Assembly: GCA_018336015.1 (NCBI GenBank)
Contig: JAGXQZ010000051.1
Coordinates: 186,001-250,000 of the forward strand
Direction of reading: 5' to 3'
DNA: 64,000 nucleotides
DNA from: Algoriphagus sp.
GTDB taxonomy: Bacteria > Bacteroidota > Bacteroidia > Cytophagales > Cyclobacteriaceae
Shown: piece by piece, positions 8,341-16,903 of the stretch
How the letters are laid out: each line of letters starts with the position of its first letter
Position numbering within the stretch: position 1 is the first letter of the stretch
The notes under the pieces: generated by a model
Told to the model about the DNA's origin: nothing
Database searches by the model: none
What the model saw: only the letters and a program-made list of their open reading frames with translations
Position numbers and translations under genes: made by a program

Positions 8341-10182
8341 TTACTCCACTGTCACTGACTTCGCCAAATTCCTTGGTTGATCCACATTACAACCCCTCAT
8401 TACTGCAATATGATAAGAAAGCAGCTGAAGTGGGATCACAGAAAGCAACGGCGTGAAGGCCTCATTAGTCGGTGGAATCTCGATCACGTGGTCAGCAAGT
8501 GCCTTTACCTGCTTATCTCCTTCGGTTACTACTGCGATTACTTTGCCTTTTCTGGCTTTTACCTCTTGGATGTTGCTCACCACTTTTTCGTAAGAACTGT
8601 CCAACGTAGCAATGAAAATCACCGGCATTTCCTCATCGATTAGAGCGATCGGGCCGTGCTTCATCTCAGCAGCAGGATAGCCTTCAGCATGGATATATGA
8701 AATCTCCTTCAGCTTCAATGCCCCTTCCAAAGCCACAGGGAAATTATATCCCCTTCCCAGATACAGCATGTTACGAGCATCCTTGTATTGCTCCGCAATT
8801 TTCTTGATCGCCTCGTTAGTTTGTAGCGCTTTCTCCACCTTAGCAGGAATGTCTGCAAGTTCATGAAGCATCAGGATGTATTTGCTTTCAGGTAAGGTCC
8901 CTCTCTGATAGCCAAGCTTCAATGCCATCATGGTGAGTACTGAAATTTGTGCTGTAAAAGCTTTGGTAGATGCCACCCCAATCTCAGGACCCGCGTGGGT
9001 GTAGCATCCCGCATGAGTTGTTCTTGGAATCGAAGAACCAACCACATTACAAACTCCAAAAATGGTTGCACCTTTTGATTTTGCCAGTTCAATTGCAGCA
9101 AGCGTATCCGCAGTCTCCCCAGATTGAGAAATGGCGATGATGAAATCTTTATCACTCACTACCGGATTACGGTATCTAAACTCTGATGCATATTCCACTT
9201 CAACTGGAACACGGGCAAACTCTTCAAAAAGGTACTCCGCCACCAATCCAGCATGCCAAGAAGTACCACAAGCTGTAATTACGATTCGCTCTGCATTTTG
9301 AAATTTATTCATGTAATCCCTCAAGCCACCCAAGACCAAGCGTCCTGTTTTGGGATCGAGTCTTCCACGAAGGCAATCAGCTATGGACTTGGGCTGTTCA
9401 AAAATTTCTTTGAGCATAAAATGCTCATAGCCTCCTTTTTCGATAGCCTCCAGTTCAAGCTCCAGCTGATTGATGTAAGGACTAGTTTCGATATTTTCGA
9501 TAGTCTTCACTTGAAGTTTTCCTTCACGTATCACCGCAATCTCATAATCATCCAGATAGATCACCTTATTAGTGTATTCGATAATCGGAGTGGCATCCGA
9601 TGCCAAAAAGTATTCGTCTTCGCCGACACCAATCACCAAAGGGGATCCCTTTCGGGCAGCGATAAGCGTATCGGGCTCCTCAAGATTGATCAATACAATA
9701 GCATAGGCCCCGACCACTTTTTGCAAAGCAAGCCGTAAGGCTTCCTCAAGGGTACAGTTGCTATTTGTGAAAATATCCTCTATAAACTTGACGAAAACTT
9801 CAGTATCCGTCTCACTTTGGAACTTATAACCTTTTTGAAGCAGGTCTTTCTTGAGCACCTCATAGTTTTCAATGATTCCGTTATGGATCATGGCAAACCT
9901 TTCAGAAGAAGAATAATGAGGGTGAGCATTGACATCATTAGGCTCTCCATGAGTGGCCCATCGAGTGTGGCCGATGCCAATTTTTGAATTTAGTATTCCA
10001 TTTTCTGCGAGGTGATTTTCAAGTTCGGAGACCTTTCCTTTTTTCTTGTAAATACTAAGGCCCTTTTGGTCGATCAAAGCTACACCGGCCGAATCATAGC
10101 CGCGGTATTCCAATCTTTTTAGCCCTTTAATGATAATGGGCAGCGCCTCCTGCTGCCCTACATACGCGACAATTCCACACAT
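8341..10182 (-). CDS. glmS: Glutamine--fructose-6-phosphate aminotransferase (isomerizing)
   Basis: Makes glucosamine-6-phosphate from fructose-6-phosphate and glutamine, the entry to peptidoglycan and LPS amino sugars. 613 residues. The N-terminal class II glutaminase begins MCGIVAYVG with catalytic Cys 2, and has GHTRWATHG and HNGIIENYE. Two SIS sugar-isomerase domains follow (ACGTSWHA, SQSGETADTL, STKAFTAQ). The C-terminus LAKSVTVE is the conserved end that carries the sugar-site residues. No sign of a glmS ribozyme in the 120 bases upstream. Lies downstream of the DUF4270 gene, separated by a strong terminator. Confidence 0.97.
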   Translation of the reverse strand: MCGIVAYVGQQEALPIIIKGLKRLEYRGYDSAGVALIDQKGLSIYKKKGKVSELENHLAENGILNSKIGIGHTRWATHGEPNDVNAHPHYSSSERFAMIHNGIIENYEVLKKDLLQKGYKFQSETDTEVFVKFIEDIFTNSNCTLEEALRLALQKVVGAYAIVLINLEEPDTLIAARKGSPLVIGVGEDEYFLASDATPIIEYTNKVIYLDDYEIAVIREGKLQVKTIENIETSPYINQLELELEAIEKGGYEHFMLKEIFEQPKSIADCLRGRLDPKTGRLVLGGLRDYMNKFQNAERIVITACGTSWHAGLVAEYLFEEFARVPVEVEYASEFRYRNPVVSDKDFIIAISQSGETADTLAAIELAKSKGATIFGVCNVVGSSIPRTTHAGCYTHAGPEIGVASTKAFTAQISVLTMMALKLGYQRGTLPESKYILMLHELADIPAKVEKALQTNEAIKKIAEQYKDARNMLYLGRGYNFPVALEGALKLKEISYIHAEGYPAAEMKHGPIALIDEEMPVIFIATLDSSYEKVVSNIQEVKARKGKVIAVVTEGDKQVKALADHVIEIPPTNEAFTPLLSVIPLQLLSYHIAVMRGCNVDQPRNLAKSVTVE

Positions 10183-10238
10183 AAGTAAAAATTCTTAAAA
10201 GTTGGTTAGTACTTGCGCAAAGAAACAGCATTAACAGC

Positions 10239-10278
10239 AAAAAAAATAATCCACTTTTATAAAAACTAAAAGTGGATT
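10239..10278 (-). terminator. Rho-independent terminator after the DUF4270 gene
   Basis: On the minus strand an 11-bp perfect stem (AATCCACTTTT / AAAAGTGGATT) is followed by A and eight T. It lies 26 bases downstream of the DUF4270 stop codon and separates that operon from glmS. Confidence 0.85.
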
Positions 10279-10304
10279 AGTAATACTTTTTCGAAATCGA
10301 TTGT

Positions 10305-11675
10305 TTACCTAATCTTAGAGTAAATAACAGTTACCTTAATTTTATCTTTATTCACTTTAAACTGTCTCAATGATCGTTTGAAATCATCACTTAGATCTCT
10401 GGGAGTAGAAGGGTATAGAAGCCAATCTTGACGCTTAATTTGACCTCTATAGATCGCGTTTAGGTGGGAAGAAATGCCTGCTCTGTAAAGTTTATCTACA
10501 CTATTGTATTCTACAACTGCTGAAGAGGCAAATAAATAATTGGGAATTAGGTTGCCTTTTCCATCATCTATAACTTGAGCTTGCCCATCGCCTTGAACAT
10601 GAAGTTCTGCTTTGTTAAAGGAACTTAAAAGCACACGATTTTGAGAATCTACAAATTTCAAAACCATCGAAGAAATAGGGACGTTTCCTGCATCTTGATT
10701 TTCAAGCGCACCGATAGTAAGGTTAACTTGATTGAAAATCACTCCTTGCAAAGTATCCAAGAAGGCATCAATAGGACCTGTATTCACTCTCATCGCTAGA
10801 CCAAGTCCTGCCTTCATTCCAACAATCGGGCTGGTATTGTAAGACTTTCCGTATTCAGTAATTACACTTGTAGGAGTACCTGCTCGATCAGATGCAATAC
10901 TATTGAAACTTCTAGAGGATAAAGTAGTAATCGAATACTTCAATGCAGTGGTGTCACCAAGTGCATGGTAATAAACAGTGATTCCTGTATTTGTACCCAA
11001 AGAAAACCCTGCAGTTGCATTATCTCCATCTCTGGCTGTAATCGCCAATCCAGGAAGGTACCTTCTAAAGCTAAATAAATTATCAAATTCTTGACCTCTT
11101 TTCATCTTGGTAAAAAGGTCATTGATAAATGCTTCATTAGTAATCGGGACTTTTACCAAGGTATCCTTTTTATCTCCAAAAAGAATCTCAGCATCCAAGA
11201 TTGGGGTCGGCTTGTAGGATAAGGTACTGAAGTTGTAATAGAGTGTATCAAGGATGGGTTCGTTGAGGAGGTGGACTCTATACCTCTTCGGTTTGTCCAA
11301 ATTAGATCCATTTACACTTACAGTCGAAAAGTTAAAAAACACAGAATCCAAAACAGCGTCTGATTTAGGTCGTTCTGCAGTTTGATCGATATATAATCTC
11401 GTGTAGGCTGTGGAAGTAGTCTTTCCAAAGTAGTCATCCACTTCGTTACCTACTAAGAGAACCCCTGAGTTGGTAGTATTGAATGAATCCAGGAGTACCA
11501 CCTGTGCGTCAAGGGTAAATTCTTTATAAAAAACACCGATTTGGTTATTCTGAGGTGCAAGCTCAAGTCCTACCGTGGCAGGGTCGCTACATGCACCAAG
11601 AAATAAGACGGAAATTAACGCGTAAATGGAAAGCTTAGCCTGCAAGGCTGGTGTATACTCCATAAAGCTCTTCAT
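10305..11675 (-). CDS. DUF4270 lipoprotein
   Basis: A predicted 456-residue lipoprotein of the Bacteroidota DUF4270 family. It has a hydrophobic segment ending FLGAC (lipobox), then SDPATVGLEL near the mature N-terminus. The body is beta-rich with no catalytic motif I recognise. I chose the ATG at 11675 (MKSFMEY...), which overlaps the 3' end of the GlgA-like gene by 41 bases; an ATG at 11663 is equally possible. The frame is open 20 codons further up, but that would precede the signal peptide. It is cotranscribed with the GlgA-like gene, a linkage I recall from many Bacteroidota. Function unknown. Confidence 0.85.
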   Translation of the reverse strand: MKSFMEYTPALQAKLSIYALISVLFLGACSDPATVGLELAPQNNQIGVFYKEFTLDAQVVLLDSFNTTNSGVLLVGNEVDDYFGKTTSTAYTRLYIDQTAERPKSDAVLDSVFFNFSTVSVNGSNLDKPKRYRVHLLNEPILDTLYYNFSTLSYKPTPILDAEILFGDKKDTLVKVPITNEAFINDLFTKMKRGQEFDNLFSFRRYLPGLAITARDGDNATAGFSLGTNTGITVYYHALGDTTALKYSITTLSSRSFNSIASDRAGTPTSVITEYGKSYNTSPIVGMKAGLGLAMRVNTGPIDAFLDTLQGVIFNQVNLTIGALENQDAGNVPISSMVLKFVDSQNRVLLSSFNKAELHVQGDGQAQVIDDGKGNLIPNYLFASSAVVEYNSVDKLYRAGISSHLNAIYRGQIKRQDWLLYPSTPRDLSDDFKRSLRQFKVNKDKIKVTVIYSKIR

Positions 11676-12447
11676 GAGCTTGCTGCTCTTCTTCAAAACT
11701 GATTTCAAGATTTTTGTCTTTAGAGAAATCCTCAATTAGTTGGTTTAGTTCGGCAGAGACTTCATTCCCTTTCACCACCCGATCGGCATATTCGATACCC
11801 ATCTTGATAAAGCCTTCGAAGTCTTTGCTTTTCAAAGGTGCTAAAATAGTGTCATCGATGTCCACCATCTTAACCTTGTTTAACAAATCGTCGCCAAAGG
11901 TATGGGAAAATCCATTGTTATAAATGCCAAATACTGTTTTGGTATCCTTAAAGAGCGGTTCGTTTTTGTAGGTCGTCTTTAGATACATTGGGATCAAGGA
12001 GGTCATCCAATCATTGCAATGCACGATATCCGGTGCCCAGCCTAACTTTTTAACGGTTTCAATGACACCTTTACAGAAAAAGATAGCACGCTCGTCATTA
12101 TCCTCATAGAATCGCTGTTGCTTGTCGTGAAACACATGCTTTCGCTGAAAATAATCTTCATTATCAATAAAATATACCTGAAGCTTGGCATTTGGGATAG
12201 ACGCCACTTTGATGATCAAGGGCTTTTCTTCTTCACCTACGGAAATGTTGATCCCTGAAAGCCTGACCACCTCGTGAAGTCTGTTTTTTCGCTCGTTGAT
12301 CAATCCAAAACGAGGCACCAAAATCCGGATTTCCATCCCACGCTCCTGCATAGCTTGAGGGAGATTTCTGAGAAAATTGGCGACTTCGGAAGTTTGTAAG
12401 AATGGGTTGATTTCACTAGCAACGTAGAGGATACGTAGTTTGGACAT
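11635..12447 (-). CDS. Half-size glycogen/starch synthase-like protein (GT5 N-terminal domain only)
   Basis: A 270-residue protein matching only the N-terminal Rossmann half of GT5 glycogen synthases. It opens with KLRILYVASEINPF and contains VHCNDWMTSLIPMYLK, the equivalent of HxHDWxT in GlgA. The C-terminal nucleotide-sugar-binding half (about 200 residues) is absent. The ADP-glucose KTGGL loop near the N-terminus is replaced by LQTSEV. A true glycogen synthase is therefore unlikely. The protein is complete (own promoter, own stop, coupled downstream gene), so this does not look like decay. Divergent from panC, and an operon with DUF4270. Role unknown, perhaps a binding or regulatory protein. 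Confidence 0.82.
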   Translation of the reverse strand: MSKLRILYVASEINPFLQTSEVANFLRNLPQAMQERGMEIRILVPRFGLINERKNRLHEVVRLSGINISVGEEEKPLIIKVASIPNAKLQVYFIDNEDYFQRKHVFHDKQQRFYEDNDERAIFFCKGVIETVKKLGWAPDIVHCNDWMTSLIPMYLKTTYKNEPLFKDTKTVFGIYNNGFSHTFGDDLLNKVKMVDIDDTILAPLKSKDFEGFIKMGIEYADRVVKGNEVSAELNQLIEDFSKDKNLEISFEEEQQAHEELYGVYTSLAG

Positions 12448-12485
12448 GCTATAGGGATTTTAATGATCGTGATAAACAACGGGCA

Positions 12486-12493
12486 CAAAGGTA
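12486..12493 (-). promoter_or_regulatory. Bacteroidota -7 box for the GlgA-like/DUF4270 operon
   Basis: TACCTTTG on the minus strand, 38 bases before the ATG at 12447. No convincing -33 TTTG. It faces away from the panC promoter, which starts 20 bases further on, forming a compact divergent control region. Confidence 0.55.
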
Positions 12494-12513
12494 AATAAAA
12501 AAAGCCTATCAGC

Positions 12514-12543
12514 ATTGTATTTCTGGATATTAATCTAGTTTTG
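12514..12543 (+). promoter_or_regulatory. Promoter for panC-panD
   Basis: TAGTTTTG (12536-12543) with ATTG as -33 element 18 bases upstream. The -7 box lies 29 bases before the GTG start of panC. Confidence 0.55.
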
Positions 12544-12572
12544 CCCCAATTTAGCCGTAATACTGCCTTGCC

Positions 12573-13421
12573 GTGAAGCTAATCCACACAGGGGCCGAAT
12601 GGAATCCCCACTGGCTCAGCCACCTCCAAAGTAATCGCCAAATCGGTTTTGTCCCAACCATGGGAGCATTGCATCAAGGTCATTTGGATCTTGTCCAGAC
12701 CAGCAAATCGAAAATGGATGTAACGGTGGTTTCGATTTTTGTCAACCCTACTCAGTTTAATAATCTCAAGGATTTCGAAAAGTATCCCATCACACTCGAT
12801 GCAGATTTGGAAAAATTGGAATCCATTGGGGTAGATTATGTTTTTCTACCATCAATAGAAACCATGTATCCTTCCCCGTCTTGCCTGACGTTAGATTTTG
12901 GGGACTTAGAGCGAGTTTTGGAAGGAAGGTTTAGACCAGGGCATTTTAATGGAGTCGGTATCATCGTCTCCAAACTGTTTCATATAATCAAGCCGCACAT
13001 TGCTTTTTTTGGCCAAAAGGACTTGCAGCAGGTTGCCGTTATCAAAAGACTAGTGAAAGACCTTTCATTTGATATCCAATTGGAAACTGTCCTAACCCGG
13101 AGAGAAACTGACGGCCTAGCGATGTCTTCAAGGAATATGCGCTTGAATAACGAGGAGCGACAAAAGGCTTTACTTCTTTTCACCAGTTTGATCAAAGCAA
13201 AAAACCAGCTGATGGAAGGCCGACCTTGGTTATCAATTAAATCTGAAATAGAAAAGGAATTTGATCAAGTGGAGCTAGCTCGATTGGAGTATTTTGAATT
13301 GATACATCCAGATACATTTGAAATCAAGAATGATTTTGATCCGAATCAAAAATCCTCGATTTGTGTTGCTGCCTATATCGGTGAGGTGAGATTGATCGAC
13401 AACTTGCCGATTATTCCCTAA
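12573..13421 (+). CDS. panC: Pantoate--beta-alanine ligase
   Basis: Joins pantoate and beta-alanine with ATP to make pantothenate, the CoA precursor; cytoplasmic. 282 residues, a usual length. It has the nucleotidyl-transferase VPTMGALHQGH (HIGH-like), FVNPTQF, FFGQKDLQQ, and MSSRNMRL (KMSKS-like loop), all in the order of the family. The start codon is GTG at 12573; no ATG is available before the first conserved motif. Followed 24 bases later by panD, which supplies the beta-alanine substrate. Confidence 0.96.
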   Translation: MKLIHTGAEWNPHWLSHLQSNRQIGFVPTMGALHQGHLDLVQTSKSKMDVTVVSIFVNPTQFNNLKDFEKYPITLDADLEKLESIGVDYVFLPSIETMYPSPSCLTLDFGDLERVLEGRFRPGHFNGVGIIVSKLFHIIKPHIAFFGQKDLQQVAVIKRLVKDLSFDIQLETVLTRRETDGLAMSSRNMRLNNEERQKALLLFTSLIKAKNQLMEGRPWLSIKSEIEKEFDQVELARLEYFELIHPDTFEIKNDFDPNQKSSICVAAYIGEVRLIDNLPIIP

Positions 13422-13445
13422 TTTCGCGGCCGAAAAACTAAACCA

Positions 13446-13793
13446 ATGCAACTGCAAATCCTCAAATCCAAAATCCACCGGGTAAAAATCACTCAGGCAG
13501 AACTTCACTATGTGGGCTCCATCACCATAGATGAAGACCTGATGGATGCCGCACAGCTCCTCGAAAATGAAAAAGTACAGATCGTCAATATCAATAATGG
13601 AGAGCGACTTGAAACTTACGTCATCAAAGGAGCAAGAGGAAGCGGTCAAGTGTGCCTCAATGGCCCTGCTGCGAGAAAAGCTGCGGTAGGTGACATCGTG
13701 ATCATCATCTCCTATGCAGGAATGACCCCTGAAGAAGCAAAACAGCATAAGCCTGTCTTGATTTTTCCGGACGAAAGAAATAAACTCATCTGA
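13446..13793 (+). CDS. panD: Aspartate 1-decarboxylase
   Basis: Pyruvoyl-dependent decarboxylase that makes beta-alanine from aspartate for PanC. 115 residues (E. coli 126). The self-cleavage site is intact: GS at residues 24-25 within [10 protein letters not shown], where Ser 25 becomes the pyruvoyl group. The [21 protein letters not shown] and VIIISYAGM phrases are family signatures. The stop codon overlaps the next ATG (TGATG), so translation of the downstream membrane protein is probably coupled. Confidence 0.96.
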   Translation: MQLQILKSKIHRVKITQAELHYVGSITIDEDLMDAAQLLENEKVQIVNINNGERLETYVIKGARGSGQVCLNGPAARKAAVGDIVIIISYAGMTPEEAKQHKPVLIFPDERNKLI

Positions 13794-14800
13794 TGCCCAA
13801 TCCAAAGATCAAACAAAGTATCCAGGTAGTCATTTCTTTAGGAGTGGCTTTCTGGATTTTTTGGTTTTTATATAAGGATATTGAACTTGTGGAGCTCCAA
13901 ACCCAATTAGCATCCAGCAACTGGTTTTGGATCTTTGGATCACTGACTATCGCTTGGATCGGATATTGGATCAGAGGCTGGCGATGGGCGCTTTTGATCC
14001 AAAAACAGGTAGGGGAACAACAAGTAAGCGGCAATAGAGCATACCATGCGGTGATGGTCGGCTATTTGGTAAACCTCCTCATTCCAAGGGCAGGTGAAGT
14101 TGCCCGATGCGGCGTATTGGCAAGAACGAACGGAATTTCTATCGGCCATCTGTTGGGTACCGTCATTTTGGAACGGACCATTGATTTGAGCTTTTTAGCC
14201 GGAACGATTTTTTTGGCATTTGTACTTGAAAGTAGTCTTTTCCTTTCTCTTGCTGGGGAGCTGATCGACGTTTCTTCTTTAGGGGAAAAAATCATCTCTT
14301 TACTACCGCTCTTTCTGGGTGGTATTTTGGTTTTTGTGCTTTTTCTATACGTGCTCTTTCGAAAATTCCGAGGAAATGGCCTAGTCAATAAACTTCAGCA
14401 GTTTTTCAGACAGCTTATTTCAGGAATTCAGACTATAGGGAAGCTTCAAAATCCGATTGGATTTTGGGTCAGCTCTCTAGTAATCTGGATTATCTACTTT
14501 TTGACTATGTATACTGTTTCCCAAGGGATCCAAAGTACTGCCACTTTGTCGGCTAGCCAAGTCCTTCTTGTGATGGTAATGGGAAGTATTGGCATGGTGG
14601 CACCTGTTCAAGGGGGAATCGGAACCTTTCATGCCTTGGTGGCCTACATTTTGATCCAGTTTGGAGTGTCAGAAACAGACGGAAAAATCTTTGCTGCCAT
14701 CATCCATGGAACCCAAGTCATTCTTGTGATGCTTGTGGGCTTGGTTAGTTGGATAGTGATGGTAAAAATCCCGGTTTGGATTAAACCTGACAAGTCCTAA
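13793..14800 (+). CDS. Lysylphosphatidylglycerol synthase TM-domain-like (UPF0104) flippase-like membrane protein
   Basis: A 335-residue integral membrane protein with about eight hydrophobic segments and the UPF0104 phrases ISLGVAFWIFWFLYKDI at the start, RGWRWALLI, LIPRAGEVARCG and VQGGIGTFHALVAYIL. This is the transmembrane half of MprF-type lipid flippases without a catalytic aminoacyl-transferase domain. The likely job is movement or export of a lipid or lipid-linked substrate; the substrate is unknown. Overlaps panD by one base (TGATG). A second, independent paralogue lies at 40988-41863. Confidence 0.85.
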   Translation: MPNPKIKQSIQVVISLGVAFWIFWFLYKDIELVELQTQLASSNWFWIFGSLTIAWIGYWIRGWRWALLIQKQVGEQQVSGNRAYHAVMVGYLVNLLIPRAGEVARCGVLARTNGISIGHLLGTVILERTIDLSFLAGTIFLAFVLESSLFLSLAGELIDVSSLGEKIISLLPLFLGGILVFVLFLYVLFRKFRGNGLVNKLQQFFRQLISGIQTIGKLQNPIGFWVSSLVIWIIYFLTMYTVSQGIQSTATLSASQVLLVMVMGSIGMVAPVQGGIGTFHALVAYILIQFGVSETDGKIFAAIIHGTQVILVMLVGLVSWIVMVKIPVWIKPDKS

Positions 14801-14805
14801 CTTCG
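14775..14805 (+). promoter_or_regulatory. Promoter for the YugP-like peptidase gene
   Basis: TTTG (14775-14778), 19-base spacer, then TAACTTCG (14798-14805), one mismatch from TAnnTTTG. It overlaps the last codons of the preceding gene and lies 29 bases before the ATG at 14835. Confidence 0.45.
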
Positions 14806-14834
14806 TATTCACACCCAGTTAAACACCTAATAAA

Positions 14835-15521
14835 ATGATTATTCTAATTGTAGTCGTATTTGCAATTCTTGGATTTGTGGTAAGCAATAGATTGAAAAGC
14901 AAATTCAAACAATATTCTCAAACTGCTCTTCAGGCAAATTTATCCGGCGCAGAAATTGCAAAGTTGATGCTTGCTGATCACAATATTCACGATGTACAGG
15001 TCATTTGTGTCGAAGGTCAACTGACCGACCATTACAACCCTATGGACAGAACGGTTAACCTTTCTCCGGATGTATACTATGGCAGAAATGCTGCAGCTAC
15101 CGCCGTGGCAGCTCACGAATGTGGACATGCAGTGCAGCATGCCACCTCCTACGTTTGGCTAAACTTTCGATCAGCGATGGTTCCGGTTCAAAACATCTCA
15201 GGTAAAATCCTAAACATAGTCTTAATAGCCTCTCTTTTCGGTGGATTTGCGTTGGGCTTGCCTTACCATTGGATTGGATACATTGTAGTAGGTTCTTATT
15301 CAGTAATGACGCTGTTTACATTAGTTACGCTGCCTGTAGAATTTGATGCTTCTAATAGAGCTTTGGCTTGGGTACAAAGTAGAAATGTGGTGACCAGACA
15401 AGAATATGACATGTCAAAGGATGCCTTGAAGTGGGCTGCGATGACCTATGTGGTCGCTGCATTAGCATCTTTGGTTACGCTAGCTTACTACATCTTTGTT
15501 TTCTTTGGAAATAGAGATTGA
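14835..15521 (+). CDS. YugP-family membrane zinc metallopeptidase
   Basis: A 228-residue membrane protein of the putative neutral zinc metallopeptidase family (PF04298, YugP-like). N-terminal membrane anchor (residues 2-18), zinc motif HECGH at residues 94-98 in AVAAHECGHAVQHA, then two to three further transmembrane segments, with the conserved PVEFDASNRAL between them. Probably an inner-membrane protease; substrate not known. Monocistronic, with its own promoter and a strong terminator. Confidence 0.88.
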   Translation: MIILIVVVFAILGFVVSNRLKSKFKQYSQTALQANLSGAEIAKLMLADHNIHDVQVICVEGQLTDHYNPMDRTVNLSPDVYYGRNAAATAVAAHECGHAVQHATSYVWLNFRSAMVPVQNISGKILNIVLIASLFGGFALGLPYHWIGYIVVGSYSVMTLFTLVTLPVEFDASNRALAWVQSRNVVTRQEYDMSKDALKWAAMTYVVAALASLVTLAYYIFVFFGNRD

Positions 15522-15543
15522 TCAAAATCAAAATAAAATTCGG

Positions 15544-15577
15544 AAAGGGACAAGTTTTTGTCCCTTTTCTTTTTTTC
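15544..15577 (+). terminator. Rho-independent terminator after the YugP-like gene
   Basis: Ten-bp perfect stem AAAGGGACAA / TTGTCCCTTT with a 4-base loop, followed by TCTTTTTTT. Confidence 0.9.
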
Positions 15578-15624
15578 GGCTATATTTTCCAACTTGAATC
15601 TAAACCCAAAATTTTACTACTCTT

Positions 15625-16764
15625 ATGAACTTTCAATTGACTGAAGAGCACTTGGCTGTGCAAGAGGCAGCCAGGGAATTTGCCAAAGCAGAATTACTTC
15701 CAGGAGTCATAGACCGCGATACCGAAGCAAAATTCCCTTACGAACAAATCAAAAAAATGGGCGAACTCGGCTTCATGGGAATGATGGTTGACCCTAGGTA
15801 TAATGGAGGCGGAATGGATACAATATCTTACGTGATTGCCATGGAAGAGCTTTCCAAAATCGACGCATCTGCCTCTGTGTCTATGTCTGTCAACAATTCC
15901 TTGGTCTGCTGGGGATTGGAGAAGTATGGAACCGAAGCCCAAAAGCAGAAATACCTGACCAAGCTTGCCACCGGCGAAGTGCTAGGCGCATTTTGCCTAT
16001 CTGAACCAGAAGCTGGTTCGGATGCTACTTCACAGCGGACCAATGCGGAATGGAAAGGAGATCATTACCTGCTCAACGGCACCAAAAATTGGATTACCAA
16101 TGGTTCTTCCGCAAGTATTTACCTAGTAATTGCGCAGACCGATGCCAGCAAAGGCCATAAAGGTATTTCTGTCTTTATTGTAGAAAAAGGTTGGGATGGC
16201 TTTGTAATTGGTAAAAAAGAGGATAAACTGGGAATCAGAGGTTCTGATACACATTCCTTGATGTTTACCGATGTGAAAGTACCCTCGGAAAACCGAATTG
16301 GAGAGGAAGGGTTTGGATTTACCTTCGCGATGGAGACGCTCAACGGTGGTCGAATAGGAATCGCAGCACAAGCGCTCGGAATCGCATCAGGCGCCTATGA
16401 ATTGGCTTTAGCCTATTCAAAAGAAAGAAAGGCTTTTGGCAAACCTATCAGTCAACATCAGGCCATTCAGTTCAAATTGGCAGATATGGCTACTCAAATC
16501 GAAGCTGCCAGACTTTTGGTCTACAAAGCAGCCTGGCTCAAAGATCAGGGGGAAGATTATGCCCACGCATCTGCTATGGCTAAACTATATGCCTCTGAAG
16601 TAGCGATGAATGTGACAGTAGAGGCGGTACAGGTACATGGGGGCTATGGTTATGTGAAAGAATACCATGTAGAACGCCTCATGAGAGATGCTAAAATTAC
16701 CCAGATTTACGAAGGCACCTCAGAAATTCAACGAATCGTTATCTCCAGAGGAATATTGAAATAA
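15625..16764 (+). CDS. Acyl-CoA dehydrogenase (short-chain type)
   Basis: FAD-dependent acyl-CoA dehydrogenase, 379 residues, the usual length for short-chain/butyryl-CoA-type enzymes. It has the family signatures GAFCLSEPEAGSDA, KNWITNGSSA, the flavin and substrate region around ALNGGRIGIAAQALG-type sequence, QVHGGYGYVKEYHVERLMRDAKI, and the catalytic base E362 in IYEGTSEIQR. It acts in fatty-acid or branched amino-acid oxidation. Single gene with terminator downstream; no electron-transfer flavoprotein genes are near. Confidence 0.95.
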   Translation: MNFQLTEEHLAVQEAAREFAKAELLPGVIDRDTEAKFPYEQIKKMGELGFMGMMVDPRYNGGGMDTISYVIAMEELSKIDASASVSMSVNNSLVCWGLEKYGTEAQKQKYLTKLATGEVLGAFCLSEPEAGSDATSQRTNAEWKGDHYLLNGTKNWITNGSSASIYLVIAQTDASKGHKGISVFIVEKGWDGFVIGKKEDKLGIRGSDTHSLMFTDVKVPSENRIGEEGFGFTFAMETLNGGRIGIAAQALGIASGAYELALAYSKERKAFGKPISQHQAIQFKLADMATQIEAARLLVYKAAWLKDQGEDYAHASAMAKLYASEVAMNVTVEAVQVHGGYGYVKEYHVERLMRDAKITQIYEGTSEIQRIVISRGILK

Positions 16765-16781
16765 TACACTACTTAGCACAG

Positions 16782-16824
16782 AAAAAGGGTATAGATGCAA
16801 ATTTTTATACCCTTTTTCTTCTTT
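16782..16824 (+). terminator. Rho-independent terminator after acyl-CoA dehydrogenase
   Basis: Twelve-bp perfect stem AAAAAGGGTATA / TATACCCTTTTT with a 12-base loop and a T-rich tail. Confidence 0.88.
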
Positions 16825-16872
16825 TTAGACTTATTTTCTAGAATAGTTTATGTACTAACTAGGTTTAAGTTA

Positions 16873-16880
16873 TATTTTTG
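16873..16880 (+). promoter_or_regulatory. -7 box for the AraC-family regulator
   Basis: TATTTTTG matches TAnnTTTG, 23 bases before the ATG at 16904. The best -33 candidate (TTTA) is 22 bases upstream, so the match is partial. Confidence 0.45.
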
Positions 16881-16903
16881 AAGTTCATTTTTATAGATAT
16901 TTC

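Noticed and set aside
10183..10304. Possible glmS ribozyme upstream of glmS
   Set aside because: The region is too short and is occupied by the DUF4270 terminator; no ribozyme core seen.
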